A stretch of 64,000 nt of DNA from Microbacterium sp. MF43 (GCF_012847295.1 NZ_JABBDY010000001.1:248001-312000), one strand, 5' to 3'; shown: positions 37,758-47,288, counted from the first letter of the stretch. The notes: generated by a model from the letters alone, not told the origin. Made by a program: numbers and translations.

Positions 37758-38117
37758 ATGGCTGTGAAGTCGAAGACCGACGCCCGCGCGCGTCGTCACG
37801 CCCGCCTTCGCAAGAAGGTCGTCGGCACCGAGCAGCGTCCGCGCCTCGTCGTCACCCGCTCGGCCCGCCACGTCTTCGTGCAGGTCGTCGATGACAGCAA
37901 GGGCCGCACCGTGGCCTCGGCGTCGACCCTCGAGACCGACCTGCGCACGTTCGACGGTGACAAGACCGCCAAGGCCCGCAAGGTCGGCGAACTGGTCGCC
38001 GAGCGCGCGAAGGCCGCCGGCGTCTCGGACGTCGTGTTCGACCGCGGTGGCAACCGCTACGCGGGCCGTGTCGCGGCGATCGCCGACGGCGCCCGCGAGG
38101 GAGGTCTGAACCTGTGA
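37758..38117 (+). CDS. rplR: 50S ribosomal protein L18
   Basis: This 119-residue protein is L18, which carries 5S rRNA into the large subunit with L5. The segments [20 protein letters not shown] and [22 protein letters not shown], ending GLNL, are diagnostic. The stop overlaps the rpsE start (GTGA), implying coupling. Confidence 0.97.
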   Translation: MAVKSKTDARARRHARLRKKVVGTEQRPRLVVTRSARHVFVQVVDDSKGRTVASASTLETDLRTFDGDKTAKARKVGELVAERAKAAGVSDVVFDRGGNRYAGRVAAIADGAREGGLNL

Positions 38118-38800
38118 GTGACAACAAGGAGAACAACGTGACCGAGCAGGCTGCCACCGAGGCGCCGGCCGAGGCGGCTGCGACCACCGAGCGTGAGCGC
38201 GAGCCCCGCCGCGGCGGTCGCGAGCGCAACCCGAACCGCGACCGCGGCGGACGCGACCGCGCCGAGAGCCAGTTCCTCGAGCGCGTCGTGACGATCAACC
38301 GTGTGTCGAAGGTCGTCAAGGGCGGTCGTCGCTTCAGCTTCACCGCGCTCGTCGTCGTCGGTGACGGCAACGGCGTCGTGGGTGTCGGCTACGGCAAGGC
38401 CCGCGAGGTGCCGCTGGCGATCTCGAAGGGCGTCGAAGAGGCCAAGCGCAACTTCTTCCGCGTGCCGCGCGTCGGCTCGACCATCCCGCACCCGGTGCAG
38501 GGTGAGGCCGCTGCCGGTGTGGTGCTGCTGCGCCCGGCCGCTGCCGGTACCGGTGTTATCGCCGGTGGCCCGGTGCGTGCCGTGCTGGAGTGCGCGGGCA
38601 TCCACGACGTCCTGTCGAAGTCGCTCGGATCGTCCAACACGATCAACATCGTCCACGCGACGGTGGAGGCCCTGAAGCAGCTCGAGGAGCCCCGTGCGGT
38701 CGCCGCGCGTCGCGGTCTCGAGTTCGACCAGGTCGCCCCTGCCCGTCTCGTCCGTGCCGAGGCCGAGGCCGCGGCTGCTGCTGCGAAGGCAGGTGTCTGA
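38114..38800 (+). CDS. rpsE: 30S ribosomal protein S5 with N-terminal extension
   Basis: This 228-residue protein is S5, which acts in decoding accuracy and mRNA unwinding. The GTG at 38114 overlaps the rplR stop. A charged extension of about 55 residues (Glu/Ala, then Arg/Gly-rich [20 protein letters not shown]) precedes the core, which starts near [40 protein letters not shown] and the C-terminal [16 protein letters not shown] are diagnostic. S5 is usually 160-210 residues, so the extension is notable. Its last base is shared with rpmD. Confidence 0.96.
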   Translation: MSDNKENNVTEQAATEAPAEAAATTEREREPRRGGRERNPNRDRGGRDRAESQFLERVVTINRVSKVVKGGRRFSFTALVVVGDGNGVVGVGYGKAREVPLAISKGVEEAKRNFFRVPRVGSTIPHPVQGEAAAGVVLLRPAAAGTGVIAGGPVRAVLECAGIHDVLSKSLGSSNTINIVHATVEALKQLEEPRAVAARRGLEFDQVAPARLVRAEAEAAAAAAKAGV

Positions 38801-38985
38801 TGGCTGCGCGCCTGAAGGTGACCCAGGTCAAGTCCAAGGTGAGTGAGAAGCAGAACCAGCGCGACACGCTGCGTTCGCTCGGTCTCAAGCGGATCGGCGA
38901 CTCCGTCGTCCGTCCCGACGACGCGCAGACGCGCGGTTACGTCAAGACCGTCGCTCACCTCGTGAAGGTTGAGGAGATCGACTGA
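38800..38985 (+). CDS. rpmD: 50S ribosomal protein L30
   Basis: This 61-residue protein is L30. The ATG at 38800 shares a base with the rpsE stop. It has the family's compact sequence: [20 protein letters not shown], the [16 protein letters not shown] segment and a [14 protein letters not shown] ending. An upstream in-frame ATG at 38590 would lie inside rpsE and is rejected. Confidence 0.97.
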   Translation: MAARLKVTQVKSKVSEKQNQRDTLRSLGLKRIGDSVVRPDDAQTRGYVKTVAHLVKVEEID

Positions 38986-39698
38986 TGGCTGAGAAGGCCG
39001 AGAAGAACGAGGCCGTCGAGGCCGAGACTGCCAAGAAGGCGGCCGCCCCCAAGAAGGCGACCGACAAGGCAGCCCCGGCGAAGAAGGCCGCCCCCAAGGC
39101 TGCCGCCGACAAGCCGGCCGCCGCGAAGAAGGCGCCTGCCAAGGCCGCTGCTGCGAAGGCCGACAAGGCCGACGCTGCGGAGAAGGCTGAGAAGGCTCCC
39201 GCCGCCAAGAAGGCTCCGGCCAAGAAGGCGGCTCCGAAGGCGGATGCCCCGGCTTCGCGCCCGGGTGTGCTGAAGGTGCACCACCTGCGTCCGGTTCCCG
39301 GCGCCAACACCGCCAAGACCCGCGTGGGTCGCGGTGAGGGCTCGAAGGGCAAGACCGCCGGCCGTGGCACCAAGGGCACGAAGGCCCGCTACCAGGTCAA
39401 GGTCGGCTTCGAGGGCGGCCAGATGCCGCTGCACATGCGCACGCCGAAGCTGCGCGGGTTCAAGAACCCGTTCCGTGTCGAGTACCAGGTCGTGAACCTG
39501 GACAAGCTGGCCGAGCTCTACCCGGCCGGCGGCGACGTCACCGTCGGCGACCTGGTCGCCAAGGGTGCGGTCCGCAAGAACGAGAAGGTCAAGGTGCTCG
39601 GCACCGGCGACATCTCGGTGAAGCTCAACGTGGCGGTCGACAAGGTCTCGGGTTCGGCCGAGCAGAAGATCGTCGCCGCGGGCGGCACCGTCAAGTAG
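38985..39698 (+). CDS. rplO: 50S ribosomal protein L15 with long Lys/Ala-rich N-terminus
   Basis: This 237-residue protein is L15, but the core ([37 protein letters not shown] and [20 protein letters not shown]) begins only near residue 98. Before it lies a low-complexity extension of about 90 residues built of Lys-Lys-Ala-Ala/Pro units, like a histone H1 tail. The start shares a base with the rpmD stop, so the extension is very probably translated. Ordinary bacterial L15 has about 145 residues. Its function is unknown; nucleic-acid binding is plausible from the charge. A strong hairpin follows. Confidence 0.95.
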   Translation: MAEKAEKNEAVEAETAKKAAAPKKATDKAAPAKKAAPKAAADKPAAAKKAPAKAAAAKADKADAAEKAEKAPAAKKAPAKKAAPKADAPASRPGVLKVHHLRPVPGANTAKTRVGRGEGSKGKTAGRGTKGTKARYQVKVGFEGGQMPLHMRTPKLRGFKNPFRVEYQVVNLDKLAELYPAGGDVTVGDLVAKGAVRKNEKVKVLGTGDISVKLNVAVDKVSGSAEQKIVAAGGTVK

Positions 39699-39704
39699 TA
39701 CGCA

Positions 39705-39738
39705 CAGTGGGGGTCGGAGCTTGCTCCGGCCCCCACTG
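39705..39738 (+). terminator. Strong hairpin between rplO and secY
   Basis: A 16-bp stem (CAGTGGGGGTCGGAGC with GCTCCGGCCCCCACTG, one G-U pair) has a two-base loop and starts six bases after the rplO stop. It probably lowers or resets transcription before secY; no T-tract follows. Confidence 0.6.
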
Positions 39739-39798
39739 GGTTACCCTGGACGTCGGCACGTCGCTGTGCGCGCCGGCATCCCTTCTGGAGGCATCCAC

Positions 39799-41124
39799 TT
39801 GTTCAGCGCCATCGCGCGGGTCTTCCGCACTCCCGACCTTCGGCGGAAGATCGCATTCACCCTGGCGATCATCGCCCTCTATCGCTTCGGCGCCCACGTG
39901 CCGGCTCCGTTCGTCGACTTTCCGAACGTGCAGTCCTGCCTCCGGCAGAGCGGAGGCACCGAAGGCCTGCTGTCGCTGGTCAACCTGTTCTCGGGCGGCG
40001 CGCTCCTGCAGCTGTCGATCTTCGCGCTGGGCGTCATGCCGTACATCACCGCGACGATCATCGTCCAGCTGCTCCGCGTCGTCATCCCGCACTTCGAGAC
40101 CCTCTACAAGGAGGGCCAGTCGGGCCAGGCCAAGCTGACGCAGTACACCCGCTACCTCACGATCGCGCTCGCGCTGCTGCAGTCGACGACCCTGGTGACG
40201 GTGGCGCGCAGCGGTCAGCTGTTCGGCGTGACCGGTGTGCCCGAGTGCGAGCAGCTGCTCACCAACGACGCATGGTGGGCGCAGCTCCTCATGATCATCA
40301 CCATGACCGCCGGCACCGGCCTCATCATGTGGTTCGCCGAGCTGGTCACCGAGCGTGGCATCGGAAACGGCATGTCGCTGCTCATCTTCACGTCCATCGC
40401 CGCGACGTTCCCCGCCGCGATGGGTGCGATCTGGGCCTCGCGCGGCTTCGAGGTGTTCCTGCTCGTCCTCGCGGTCGGCATCGTCGTTGTGGCCCTCGTG
40501 GTGTTCGTCGAGCAGTCGCAGCGGCGGATCCCGGTGCAGTATGCCAAGCGCATGGTCGGTCGCCGCACGTACGGCGGCACCAACACGTACATCCCGATCA
40601 AGGTCAACATGGCCGGCGTCGTGCCGGTCATCTTCGCCTCGTCGCTGCTGTACATCCCGGCGCTCATCGCTCAGTTCAACATGCAGCCCGACGCGGACAA
40701 CAACATCCCGGGCTGGGTGGCGTGGATCCAGCAGTACTTCACCAACGGCGATCACCCGATCTACATGGCCGTGTACTTCCTCCTGATCGTCGGCTTCACG
40801 TACTTCTACGTGGCCATCACGTTCAATCCCGTCGAGGTCGCCGACAACATGAAGAAGTACGGCGGATTCATCCCCGGCATCCGTGCCGGCCGGCCGACCG
40901 CCGAGTACCTCGACTACGTGCTCACCCGCATCACTCTGCCCGGCTCTCTGTACCTGGGCTGCATCGCGCTCCTCCCGCTCATCGCCCTCGCGACGGTCGG
41001 CGCCAATCAGAACTTCCCGTTCGGCGGCGCGTCGATCCTCATCATCGTCGGCGTGGGTCTGGAGACCGTGAAGCAGATCGACGCGCAGCTCCAGCAGCGT
41101 CACTACGAGGGGCTGCTGCGATGA
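39799..41124 (+). CDS. secY: Preprotein translocase subunit SecY
   Basis: This 441-residue membrane protein forms the protein-conducting Sec channel with SecE and SecG. The TTG at 39799 is chosen because it follows TGGAGG and gives the FSAIARVFRTPDLRRKIAFT opening; an in-frame ATG at 39721 lies in the hairpin. Ten membrane helices are visible, with ERGIGNGMSLLIF in the central region and the cytoplasmic loop GRRTYGGTNTYIPIKVN. It overlaps adk by four bases. All three sortase-type surface proteins in the window, with their signal peptides, would use this channel. Confidence 0.97.
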   Translation: MFSAIARVFRTPDLRRKIAFTLAIIALYRFGAHVPAPFVDFPNVQSCLRQSGGTEGLLSLVNLFSGGALLQLSIFALGVMPYITATIIVQLLRVVIPHFETLYKEGQSGQAKLTQYTRYLTIALALLQSTTLVTVARSGQLFGVTGVPECEQLLTNDAWWAQLLMIITMTAGTGLIMWFAELVTERGIGNGMSLLIFTSIAATFPAAMGAIWASRGFEVFLLVLAVGIVVVALVVFVEQSQRRIPVQYAKRMVGRRTYGGTNTYIPIKVNMAGVVPVIFASSLLYIPALIAQFNMQPDADNNIPGWVAWIQQYFTNGDHPIYMAVYFLLIVGFTYFYVAITFNPVEVADNMKKYGGFIPGIRAGRPTAEYLDYVLTRITLPGSLYLGCIALLPLIALATVGANQNFPFGGASILIIVGVGLETVKQIDAQLQQRHYEGLLR

Positions 41125-41714
41125 CGCGGCTGCTGATCGTCGGGCCGCAGGGCTCGGGCAAGGGCACGCAGGGTGTGCGCATCGCCGAGGCGTTCGGCAT
41201 CCCGGCCGTCTCGACGGGGGATGTCTTCCGCGCGGCGGTCGCCGACGGCTCCGATCTGGGCGCGCAGGTCAAGTCGGTCATCGAGGCCGGCGACCTCGTC
41301 TCCGACGAGCTCACGAGCGCGGTCGTCCGCGACCGCCTCTCGCAGGCGGACGCCGAGGAGGGCTTCCTGCTCGACGGCTATCCCCGCAACGTGAGTCAGG
41401 TCGCCCACCTCGACGAGTTCCTCGAGGGCCGCGGCGAGACCCTCGACGCCGTCATCGAGCTCAGCGTGCCGCGTGAAGAGAGCATCGCCCGGATCGCGCT
41501 GCGCGCGAAGGAGCAGGGTCGGACCGACGACACCGAAGACGTGATCGCCAACCGCCTGGCCATCTACGAGCGCGAGACCGCGCCGATCCTCGGCGTCTAC
41601 GGCGCGCGCGGCATCGTGGTGCAGGTGGACGGCGTCGGCTCGCTCGACGAGATCACGGCCCGCGTCCTCTCGGCACTCGAGGCGCGCGGTCTCCGCCGCG
41701 ACGCCGCAGCCTGA
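41121..41714 (+). CDS. adk: Adenylate kinase
   Basis: This 197-residue enzyme interconverts ATP, AMP and ADP. The P-loop is GPQGSGKGT (residues 8-16, Lys14). The AMP-binding DGYPRN and GDLV segments are present. The LID is the short form (EQGRTDDTEDVIANRL) without the zinc-binding insert, as in other actinobacteria. It starts inside the secY stop (ATGA) and is followed after four bases by map, the usual secY-adk-map order. Confidence 0.96.
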   Translation: MTRLLIVGPQGSGKGTQGVRIAEAFGIPAVSTGDVFRAAVADGSDLGAQVKSVIEAGDLVSDELTSAVVRDRLSQADAEEGFLLDGYPRNVSQVAHLDEFLEGRGETLDAVIELSVPREESIARIALRAKEQGRTDDTEDVIANRLAIYERETAPILGVYGARGIVVQVDGVGSLDEITARVLSALEARGLRRDAAA

Positions 41715-41718
41715 GCCC

Positions 41719-42561
41719 GTGTCGCTGCGCCGCTCCATCTACAAGTCTCCCGCTCAGCTGCGGGCGATGGTGGAACCGGGTCTCATCACGGCGGCGGCAC
41801 TCGATGCGGTCAGGGAGCTGATCGCCCCGGGTGTGACGACCGCGGAGCTGGATGCCGCGGCATCCGCCCTCATCACCGCTCGCGGCGCGAAGTCGAACTT
41901 CCAGATGGTACGCGGCTACCGGCACACCATCTGCGCGTCGGTCAACGAGCAGGTCGTACACGGCATCCCCGGCGAACGGGAGCTCGCCGCCGGCGACATC
42001 CTCTCGATCGACGCGGGGGCGGAGTACAAGGGATGGAACGGCGACTCGGCGTTCAGCGTCGTGCTCGACGACCCCGATCGTCCCGACGTCGTCGCTGAAC
42101 GGCGACGACTCTCGGATGTGACCGAGGGGTCGCTGTGGGCCGGGATCGCGTCTCTCGTGACGGCGCGGCATCTCGGCGAAGTCGGCGCGGCCATCCAGGA
42201 GCACATCGAGGCGAACTCTCCCGATACCGGGGCCTACGGCATCCTGCGCGAGTACGTCGGCCACGGCATCGGCCGGAAGATGCACGAGTCCCCTTCGGTC
42301 TTCAACTACCGTGTGTCGGATCCGGGGCCGGAAGTGCGTCCGGGCCTCGTGCTCGCCATCGAGCCGATGGTCGTCATCGGCGACCAGGCGACGTTCGTCG
42401 AGGACGACGGCTGGACGGTGTCGACTCTGGACGGCACGGCCGGTTCGCACTGGGAGCACAGCGTCGCGGTGCACGATGGGGGCATCTGGGTGCTCACGGC
42501 GCCGGACGGAGGCGCGGCAGGGCTCGCGCCCTTCGGCGTCACGCCGACCGAGATTGCATAG
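41719..42561 (+). CDS. map: Type I methionine aminopeptidase
   Basis: This 280-residue metalloprotease removes N-terminal methionine from new proteins. It starts with GTG four bases after adk. The active site is complete: the His in GYRHTICASVNEQVVHGIPG, the metal Asp pair in LSIDAGAEYKGWNGDSAF, the GHGIGRKMHESP histidine, the IEPM glutamate and the final Glu in SHWEHSVAV. A 16-base GGATGCC palindrome lies inside the gene at 41850. In most actinobacteria infA follows directly; here two envelope genes intervene. Confidence 0.96.
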   Translation: MSLRRSIYKSPAQLRAMVEPGLITAAALDAVRELIAPGVTTAELDAAASALITARGAKSNFQMVRGYRHTICASVNEQVVHGIPGERELAAGDILSIDAGAEYKGWNGDSAFSVVLDDPDRPDVVAERRRLSDVTEGSLWAGIASLVTARHLGEVGAAIQEHIEANSPDTGAYGILREYVGHGIGRKMHESPSVFNYRVSDPGPEVRPGLVLAIEPMVVIGDQATFVEDDGWTVSTLDGTAGSHWEHSVAVHDGGIWVLTAPDGGAAGLAPFGVTPTEIA

Positions 42562-42569
42562 GAGAGGTC

Positions 42570-43259
42570 ATGACGGAAGGTCCGCGCAAGGTCAACTGGG
42601 TCGCGATCTGGGTGAGCGCCGGGGTCGTCGTGGCCCTCCTGGTGGCGGCCGTGCTGATCGTGGTGCTCAACAACCAGCCTTCGGACCCCGCGCCGGGCGG
42701 GACGCCGTCCGCCTCGAACATCGACGCCGAGACCGGGGCGATCCTGGTCGGGGACGGCGATGACCAGCTGGGCACCTACATCGACTTCCTGTGTCCGGTC
42801 TGCAACCGGTTCGAGCAGATCTACGGCCCCGACATCGCGAGCCTGATCGATGACGGCGCGATCACGCTGGCGATCCATCCGATCTCGATCCTCGACAGCA
42901 AATCGCAGGGCACGGAGTACTCGACGCGTGCCGCCAATGCGGCATACTGCGTCGCGGTGGCGGATGCCGAGGCATCCCTTCCCTTCATGAACGCGATGTT
43001 CGCCGCGCAGCCGGCCGAAGGCACTCCGGGACTCTCGGACGACGAGATCCTGCAGATCGCCGAATCGGTGGGCGTGACCGGGATCGACGCATGCGTCGAC
43101 GACGGCGTGTACTCCGACTTCGTCGCGGAGATGACGGACAAGACCCCGGTGCAGCCGGGGGCGGCCGGCATCGGCACGCCGACGATCACGGTGAACGGCG
43201 AGGTCATCTCCAACTCGACCCTGCCCGAGCCGGGCCAGCTGGCGACGCTCTTCGGCTGA
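42570..43259 (+). CDS. Membrane-anchored DsbA-like thioredoxin-fold protein
   Basis: This 229-residue protein has a short cytoplasmic end, one membrane helix (about residues 11-33) and an outside thioredoxin-like domain. The redox motif is CPVC (Cys75-Cys78) in YIDFLCPVCNRF. The fold's cis-proline loop is likely GIGTPTITVNGEVI near the C-terminus. These features match the DsbA-like thiol oxidoreductases of actinobacteria, which form disulfides in exported proteins. The ATG follows a GGAGAGG site nine bases after map. The next gene encodes a surface protein whose repeats each carry a cysteine pair, a plausible substrate. Confidence 0.9.
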   Translation: MTEGPRKVNWVAIWVSAGVVVALLVAAVLIVVLNNQPSDPAPGGTPSASNIDAETGAILVGDGDDQLGTYIDFLCPVCNRFEQIYGPDIASLIDDGAITLAIHPISILDSKSQGTEYSTRAANAAYCVAVADAEASLPFMNAMFAAQPAEGTPGLSDDEILQIAESVGVTGIDACVDDGVYSDFVAEMTDKTPVQPGAAGIGTPTITVNGEVISNSTLPEPGQLATLFG

Positions 43260-43268
43260 GATCCGCCC

Positions 43269-43297
43269 TGGGAACGGCTCGTCCTCCGCGGTAGGCT
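43269..43297 (+). promoter_or_regulatory. Candidate promoter of the choice-of-anchor surface protein
   Basis: TGGGAA (43269-43274) and TAGGCT (43292-43297) are 17 bases apart, just after the DsbA-like gene. A GGGGGG-type ribosome site follows before the start codon. Confidence 0.45.
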
Positions 43298-43322
43298 TCG
43301 GCTCGAGCGTGCGGGGGGCAAC

Positions 43323-45629
43323 ATGGGCGGGGAAACGGGGATGACGCGGCGAAAGGCGCGCCGCAAGACGGTGGCGCTCGCCGCCGCGATGGGCCTGATC
43401 CTGGGGGGCGGGCTGGTGGCGCTCCCGCCGTCGGTGGAGCCGGCTGCAGCCGCCATCGGCGAGTGCCCGGAGGGGACGATCCCGGGTCCTGGCAACACGA
43501 ACCCGGTCTGGACGGATCAGAACGTCGCGGTCTACGCCGGAGGCGACTTCCAGGTGCGCGGCGCGGCGGCCGAGGCGGAGGGCCTCGTGGTCGTCCAGGG
43601 GGACGCGTCCTTCGACAAGGCCGCAGGCGGCCGCTTCAACGTCGGCTGGGTGGGTGTCGGATCGGGCGTCACGCCTCTTCCCGGAACCACGATGCTCGCC
43701 GTCGGCGGCGACGTGAGCGTCGGCGCGTCGACGGTGCTCGATGTCGGCGCGAACGCGTTCGACAACGGCCAGCTGCGCGGCGGCGACGTGCAGGTCGGGG
43801 GAGTGACGATCCCGGACTACGAGGCCACGGGCGCGAACTACGAGCTCAACAACGGGACGCTGACCCAGGGGCTGGGCGCGGCCGCCGTCGCTCCCTGGTC
43901 CTCATGGGGGACGCTGCTGGCCGACGAGTCCGCCGACTTCGCGGCGGCGACCCCGACGGGAACCGTGACCGCGGGTGCGCTGCTGACGTTCACCGGCGAT
44001 GACTCGTCCCCGACCCAGGTGTTCGAGGTCGCCGCGGCAACCCTCGCCGCCAACCCGGCCCTCGGCTTCGCGGGGATCCCCGACGGGGCATCCGTCGTCG
44101 TCAATGTGACCGGCGGACCCGTGACCTGGGCCCCCAACTACTTCGCCGAGGACGGCGTGCGGGCCGACGATCCCGCGTCGCCGCTGTTCGGCGTGCTCGC
44201 CGCCCGCACGCTCTGGAACTTCGTCGACGCGACGTCTGTCCACATCGCCGGCTCTTCGCAGGTGCTCGGCACGGTTCTCGTGCCCGGCGCGAGCGGCGAC
44301 CCCACCCAGCCGACCCTCCGGGTGACAGCGAGCACCAACGGACGCCTGTACACGAACGGCACGCTCCTCATGGACGGCGTGGGCAACGAGCACCACAACT
44401 ACCCCTGGGTCGATGCTCCCTTCGACTGCATCCCCGTGACCGCGCCCGTCGAGGTCGGATCGATCACGATCGAGAAGATCCTGTCGGCGGATGACCAGGC
44501 CCTGCTCCCTCCGGGCACCACCTTCCACGGACTCGTGACCTGCACACCCGCGGACGGCGGGGAGCTCGTCGTCGAATGGGAGGTGGCGCCGGGGGAGACC
44601 ACCACTGTGGACGGGCTCCCGGTCGGGGCGCCATGCGAAGCGACCGAAACCCTCGGCTCGACCTATCGCGTCCGGTTGCTCAGCGCTGGTCAGAGCTTAG
44701 ATCCGACCGCGCTCGCGGCGTGGCAGACGCCGGTGTGGACCGTCAACGGGGAAGCAGCCACTGCCCCGGTCGCCTTCACGGTGCCCTCCCCGAGCGACGA
44801 GACGCAGCTCGCGTTCGCGGTCGAGAATGCGCTGGCGGTCGGGTCGTTCACGATCCGGAAGGTCGTATCCAATCCCGACGAGGTGCCGTTCGCTGACGGG
44901 TTCTCAGGGTCCTGGCAGTGCGCGGCGACGCAGGGCGGCGCCGGCGTGATCGACTCGGGCACCTGGGCGCTCGACGCAGGAGAGGTCTCTGCGCCGATCG
45001 AGGCGCCCGTCGGTGCGTGGTGCACCGTCACCGAGACGCTCCCGGCGGCGCCCGTGGGCGGGTCGTGGTCGGTGCCGGTCGTGTCTCCTGCCGAGGTGCA
45101 GATCACGGCGGAGTCGGCGCAGACCCCGCTCTCGGTGACGGTCTCCAACACCCTGACCCAGCTGATCGGGGCGTTCACGATCACGAAGACGGTGACGGGC
45201 GCGGATGCCCCGGCGATCGGCTTCGAGGGAACCTGGGGCTGTGTCTCCGATGGCGAGACGGTGGCCGAGGGCTTATGGGAGCTGGCGGCGGGCGAGACGA
45301 GCGACCCGTTCGCCGCGCCCGTGGGTTCGACATGCACGATCGACGAGATCGCCCCGACCGCCGCCGGCGGCTCGTGGGCCGCGCCGCAGATCTCACCCGC
45401 CTCGACGGTGATCACGGCGGAGTCGGCGCAGACGCCGCTCGCGTTCGAGGTCGTCAACGCGTTCACGGCGGACCTCGGCCCCGATGACGGCGGCGACGGG
45501 GAGATCGCGGGCGAGCTCCCCGCGACCGGCTCGACGATCCCGTGGTGGGCCGTCGGGATGGGCGCGGCGCTGGTCGCGGCCGGTGCTGTGATGCTGGCTC
45601 TGACGGTGGTGCGCCGCCGCCGCCCGTAG
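43323..45629 (+). CDS. Choice-of-anchor A surface protein, LPATG-anchored
   Basis: This 768-residue exported protein has a signal peptide (about residues 1-45); an ATG six codons later at 43341 is an equally good start. Residues about 50-375 match the choice-of-anchor A type, with [29 protein letters not shown] and [18 protein letters not shown]. Three DUF5979-like repeats follow (about 378-500, 505-613 and 615-720), each opening GS/AxTI-x-K and each with two cysteines. The end is LPATG (732-736), a hydrophobic helix and an RRRRP tail, a standard sortase signal. Adhesive or structural display is inferred. It is inserted between map and infA. Confidence 0.88.
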   Translation: MGGETGMTRRKARRKTVALAAAMGLILGGGLVALPPSVEPAAAAIGECPEGTIPGPGNTNPVWTDQNVAVYAGGDFQVRGAAAEAEGLVVVQGDASFDKAAGGRFNVGWVGVGSGVTPLPGTTMLAVGGDVSVGASTVLDVGANAFDNGQLRGGDVQVGGVTIPDYEATGANYELNNGTLTQGLGAAAVAPWSSWGTLLADESADFAAATPTGTVTAGALLTFTGDDSSPTQVFEVAAATLAANPALGFAGIPDGASVVVNVTGGPVTWAPNYFAEDGVRADDPASPLFGVLAARTLWNFVDATSVHIAGSSQVLGTVLVPGASGDPTQPTLRVTASTNGRLYTNGTLLMDGVGNEHHNYPWVDAPFDCIPVTAPVEVGSITIEKILSADDQALLPPGTTFHGLVTCTPADGGELVVEWEVAPGETTTVDGLPVGAPCEATETLGSTYRVRLLSAGQSLDPTALAAWQTPVWTVNGEAATAPVAFTVPSPSDETQLAFAVENALAVGSFTIRKVVSNPDEVPFADGFSGSWQCAATQGGAGVIDSGTWALDAGEVSAPIEAPVGAWCTVTETLPAAPVGGSWSVPVVSPAEVQITAESAQTPLSVTVSNTLTQLIGAFTITKTVTGADAPAIGFEGTWGCVSDGETVAEGLWELAAGETSDPFAAPVGSTCTIDEIAPTAAGGSWAAPQISPASTVITAESAQTPLAFEVVNAFTADLGPDDGGDGEIAGELPATGSTIPWWAVGMGAALVAAGAVMLALTVVRRRRP

Positions 45630-45651
45630 TCCGGCCCGCGCCTGGACCGGT

Positions 45652-45680
45652 TTGCCGAGGCATCCGATATCACGTATGCT
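45652..45680 (+). promoter_or_regulatory. Candidate promoter of the infA-rplQ operon
   Basis: TTGCCG (45652-45657) and TATGCT (45675-45680) are 17 bases apart, about 95 bases before infA. A new promoter is expected because foreign genes separate infA from map. Confidence 0.65.
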
Positions 45681-45775
45681 TGATCTTTGGTGCGTTGCGC
45701 CTTCATCGGCGTGTCCGAGCACCACAATCCCATCCACCGCAGACCGACCGGTCTGCAAAAAGTGATAGCGAGCGT

Positions 45776-45997
45776 ATGGCGAAGAAAGACGGTGTCATCG
45801 AGATCGAGGGCGTCGTGTCCGAGGCGCTGCCCAACGCGATGTTCCGCGTTGAGCTGACCAACGGCCACAAGGTCCTCGCGACGATCTCCGGCAAGATGCG
45901 GCAGAACTACATCCGCATCATCCCCGAGGACCGTGTCGTCGTGGAGCTCAGCCCCTACGACCTCACTCGCGGGCGCATCGTCTACCGCTACCGCTAG
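45776..45997 (+). CDS. infA: Translation initiation factor IF-1
   Basis: This 73-residue S1/OB-fold protein binds the ribosomal A site during initiation. It opens [20 protein letters not shown] and ends with [15 protein letters not shown], both universal. The ribosome site is weak (AGCGAG). Longer in-frame starts would run into the preceding surface-protein gene and are rejected. Confidence 0.97.
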   Translation: MAKKDGVIEIEGVVSEALPNAMFRVELTNGHKVLATISGKMRQNYIRIIPEDRVVVELSPYDLTRGRIVYRYR

Positions 45998-46066
45998 ACC
46001 GGTCGAGAAGTAACGCCCCACCCGGCAGTCCCGGGGAGCCCGGCGAAGACAGCGAAACAGGAAATC

Positions 46067-46183
46067 ATGAAGGTCAACCCCTCCGTCAAGCCCATCTGCG
46101 ACCACTGCAAGGTCATCCGTCGCCACGGTCGCGTCATGGTGATCTGCAAGAGCAACCCGCGCCACAAGCAGCGCCAGGGCTGA
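46067..46183 (+). CDS. rpmJ: 50S ribosomal protein L36
   Basis: This 38-residue protein is L36, the smallest large-subunit protein. It reads [19 protein letters not shown] and continues with [18 protein letters not shown]. The zinc ligands Cys11, Cys14, Cys27 and His33 are intact, so this is the zinc-containing form. The ATG follows a CAGGAAATC site. It lies between infA and rpsM, the conserved position. Confidence 0.96.
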   Translation: MKVNPSVKPICDHCKVIRRHGRVMVICKSNPRHKQRQG

Positions 46184-46191
46184 TCATGCTC

Positions 46192-46218
46192 CCGGATGCC
46201 TCGCCACGGGGCATCCGG
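46192..46218 (+). terminator. Hairpin between rpmJ and rpsM
   Basis: A perfect 9-bp stem, CCGGATGCC with GGCATCCGG, has a nine-base loop. Both arms contain the over-represented heptamer. It may attenuate the operon or serve as a processing site. Confidence 0.5.
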
Positions 46219-46336
46219 TCCCACAACTGAATACACGAAACCAGGCAGGACCAGAACCCGTTCGCGGGGGACACCTCGGGCGGAGGCCCGGGCACCGGCC
46301 CTGCTCCACACCTCCACTCACTCCTAGGAGAACCGC

Positions 46337-46717
46337 ATGGCACGTCTTGCCGGCGTCGACATCCCGCGCGACAAGCGCGTGGTGATCGCCCTCACCTACA
46401 TCTACGGCGTTGGCCGTACCCGCTCGATCGAGATCCTCAAGGCGACGGAGATCGACGAGAATATCCGCGTCAAGGACCTCAGCGACGACCAGCTCATCGC
46501 GCTCCGCGACCACATCGAGGCCAACTACAAGGTCGAGGGTGACCTCCGCCGTGAGGTGGCCGCCGACATCCGCCGCAAGGTCGAGATCGGTTCCTACGAG
46601 GGTCTGCGCCACCGTCGCGGCCTTCCCGTGCGCGGTCAGCGCACCAAGACGAACGCTCGTACCCGCAAGGGCCCGAAGCGCACCGTCGCCGGCAAGAAGA
46701 AGGCCGGCCGCAAGTAA
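46337..46717 (+). CDS. rpsM: 30S ribosomal protein S13
   Basis: This 126-residue protein is S13, which forms inter-subunit bridges from the 30S head. It opens [20 protein letters not shown], contains IYGVGRTRS and closes with [20 protein letters not shown] and a Lys/Arg tail. Its length is standard. The ATG follows TAGGAGAA. Confidence 0.97.
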   Translation: MARLAGVDIPRDKRVVIALTYIYGVGRTRSIEILKATEIDENIRVKDLSDDQLIALRDHIEANYKVEGDLRREVAADIRRKVEIGSYEGLRHRRGLPVRGQRTKTNARTRKGPKRTVAGKKKAGRK

Positions 46718-46749
46718 GCGCGCCCTGAAGGTTTAGGAGAACAGAACTC

Positions 46750-47148
46750 ATGGCACAGGCCAAGACCGCCGCGCGCAAGCCGCGCCGCAAGGAAAAGAAG
46801 AACATCGCACTGGGCCAGGCCCACATCAAGTCGACGTTCAACAACACGATCGTCTCGATCACCGACCCCTCGGGCGCTGTCATCAGCTGGGCCTCGTCGG
46901 GTGGCGTGGGCTTCAAGGGCTCGCGCAAGTCGACGCCGTACGCGGCCGGCATGGCGGCGGAGTCCGCTGCCCGCCAGGCGCAGGAGCACGGCGTCAAGAA
47001 GGTCGACGTCTTCGTGAAGGGCCCGGGCTCGGGCCGCGAGACCGCGATCCGCTCGCTGCAGGCCGCCGGCCTCGAGGTCGGCTCGATCCAGGACGTGACG
47101 CCGCAGGCCCACAACGGCTGCCGTCCGCCCAAGCGCCGCCGCGTCTGA
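46750..47148 (+). CDS. rpsK: 30S ribosomal protein S11
   Basis: This 132-residue protein is S11, part of the 30S platform. The segments [37 protein letters not shown] and the ending [12 protein letters not shown] are diagnostic. The ATG follows TTTAGGAGAAC. In the classical alpha operon rpsD comes next; here a hairpin-containing gap precedes rpoA. Confidence 0.97.
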   Translation: MAQAKTAARKPRRKEKKNIALGQAHIKSTFNNTIVSITDPSGAVISWASSGGVGFKGSRKSTPYAAGMAAESAARQAQEHGVKKVDVFVKGPGSGRETAIRSLQAAGLEVGSIQDVTPQAHNGCRPPKRRRV

Positions 47149-47156
47149 ATTCCCGG

Positions 47157-47183
47157 AGCCGGGGTGCCTCGTGCACCCCGGCT
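47157..47183 (+). terminator. Hairpin in the rpsK-rpoA gap
   Basis: A perfect 11-bp stem (AGCCGGGGTGC with GCACCCCGGCT, loop CTCGT) starts nine bases after the rpsK stop. The 157-base gap holds no gene and is the slot where rpsD is found in many bacteria. Confidence 0.6.
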
Positions 47184-47263
47184 ACCGCACGCTTCGGCAT
47201 CCGCTCCGTCTCCTTCGGGAGCCCGGCCGGATGCCCCGAGAAAAACTCAACACCTCACCCACC

Positions 47264-47288
47264 GCACGTGTCATATAGCGGGCACGTG
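47264..47288 (+). promoter_or_regulatory. Paired GCACGTG boxes upstream of rpoA
   Basis: GCACGTG occurs at 47264-47270 and again at 47282-47288, flanking the AT-rich TCATATAGCG. The core CACGTG is a palindrome and the two copies are 18 bases apart, so they could form an operator around a -10-like element just before rpoA. No factor is assigned. Confidence 0.3.

Noticed and set aside
42135-42569. N-terminal extension of the DsbA-like protein into map
   Set aside because: It would overlap map out of frame; the ATG at 42570 has a ribosome site and gives a proper membrane anchor.
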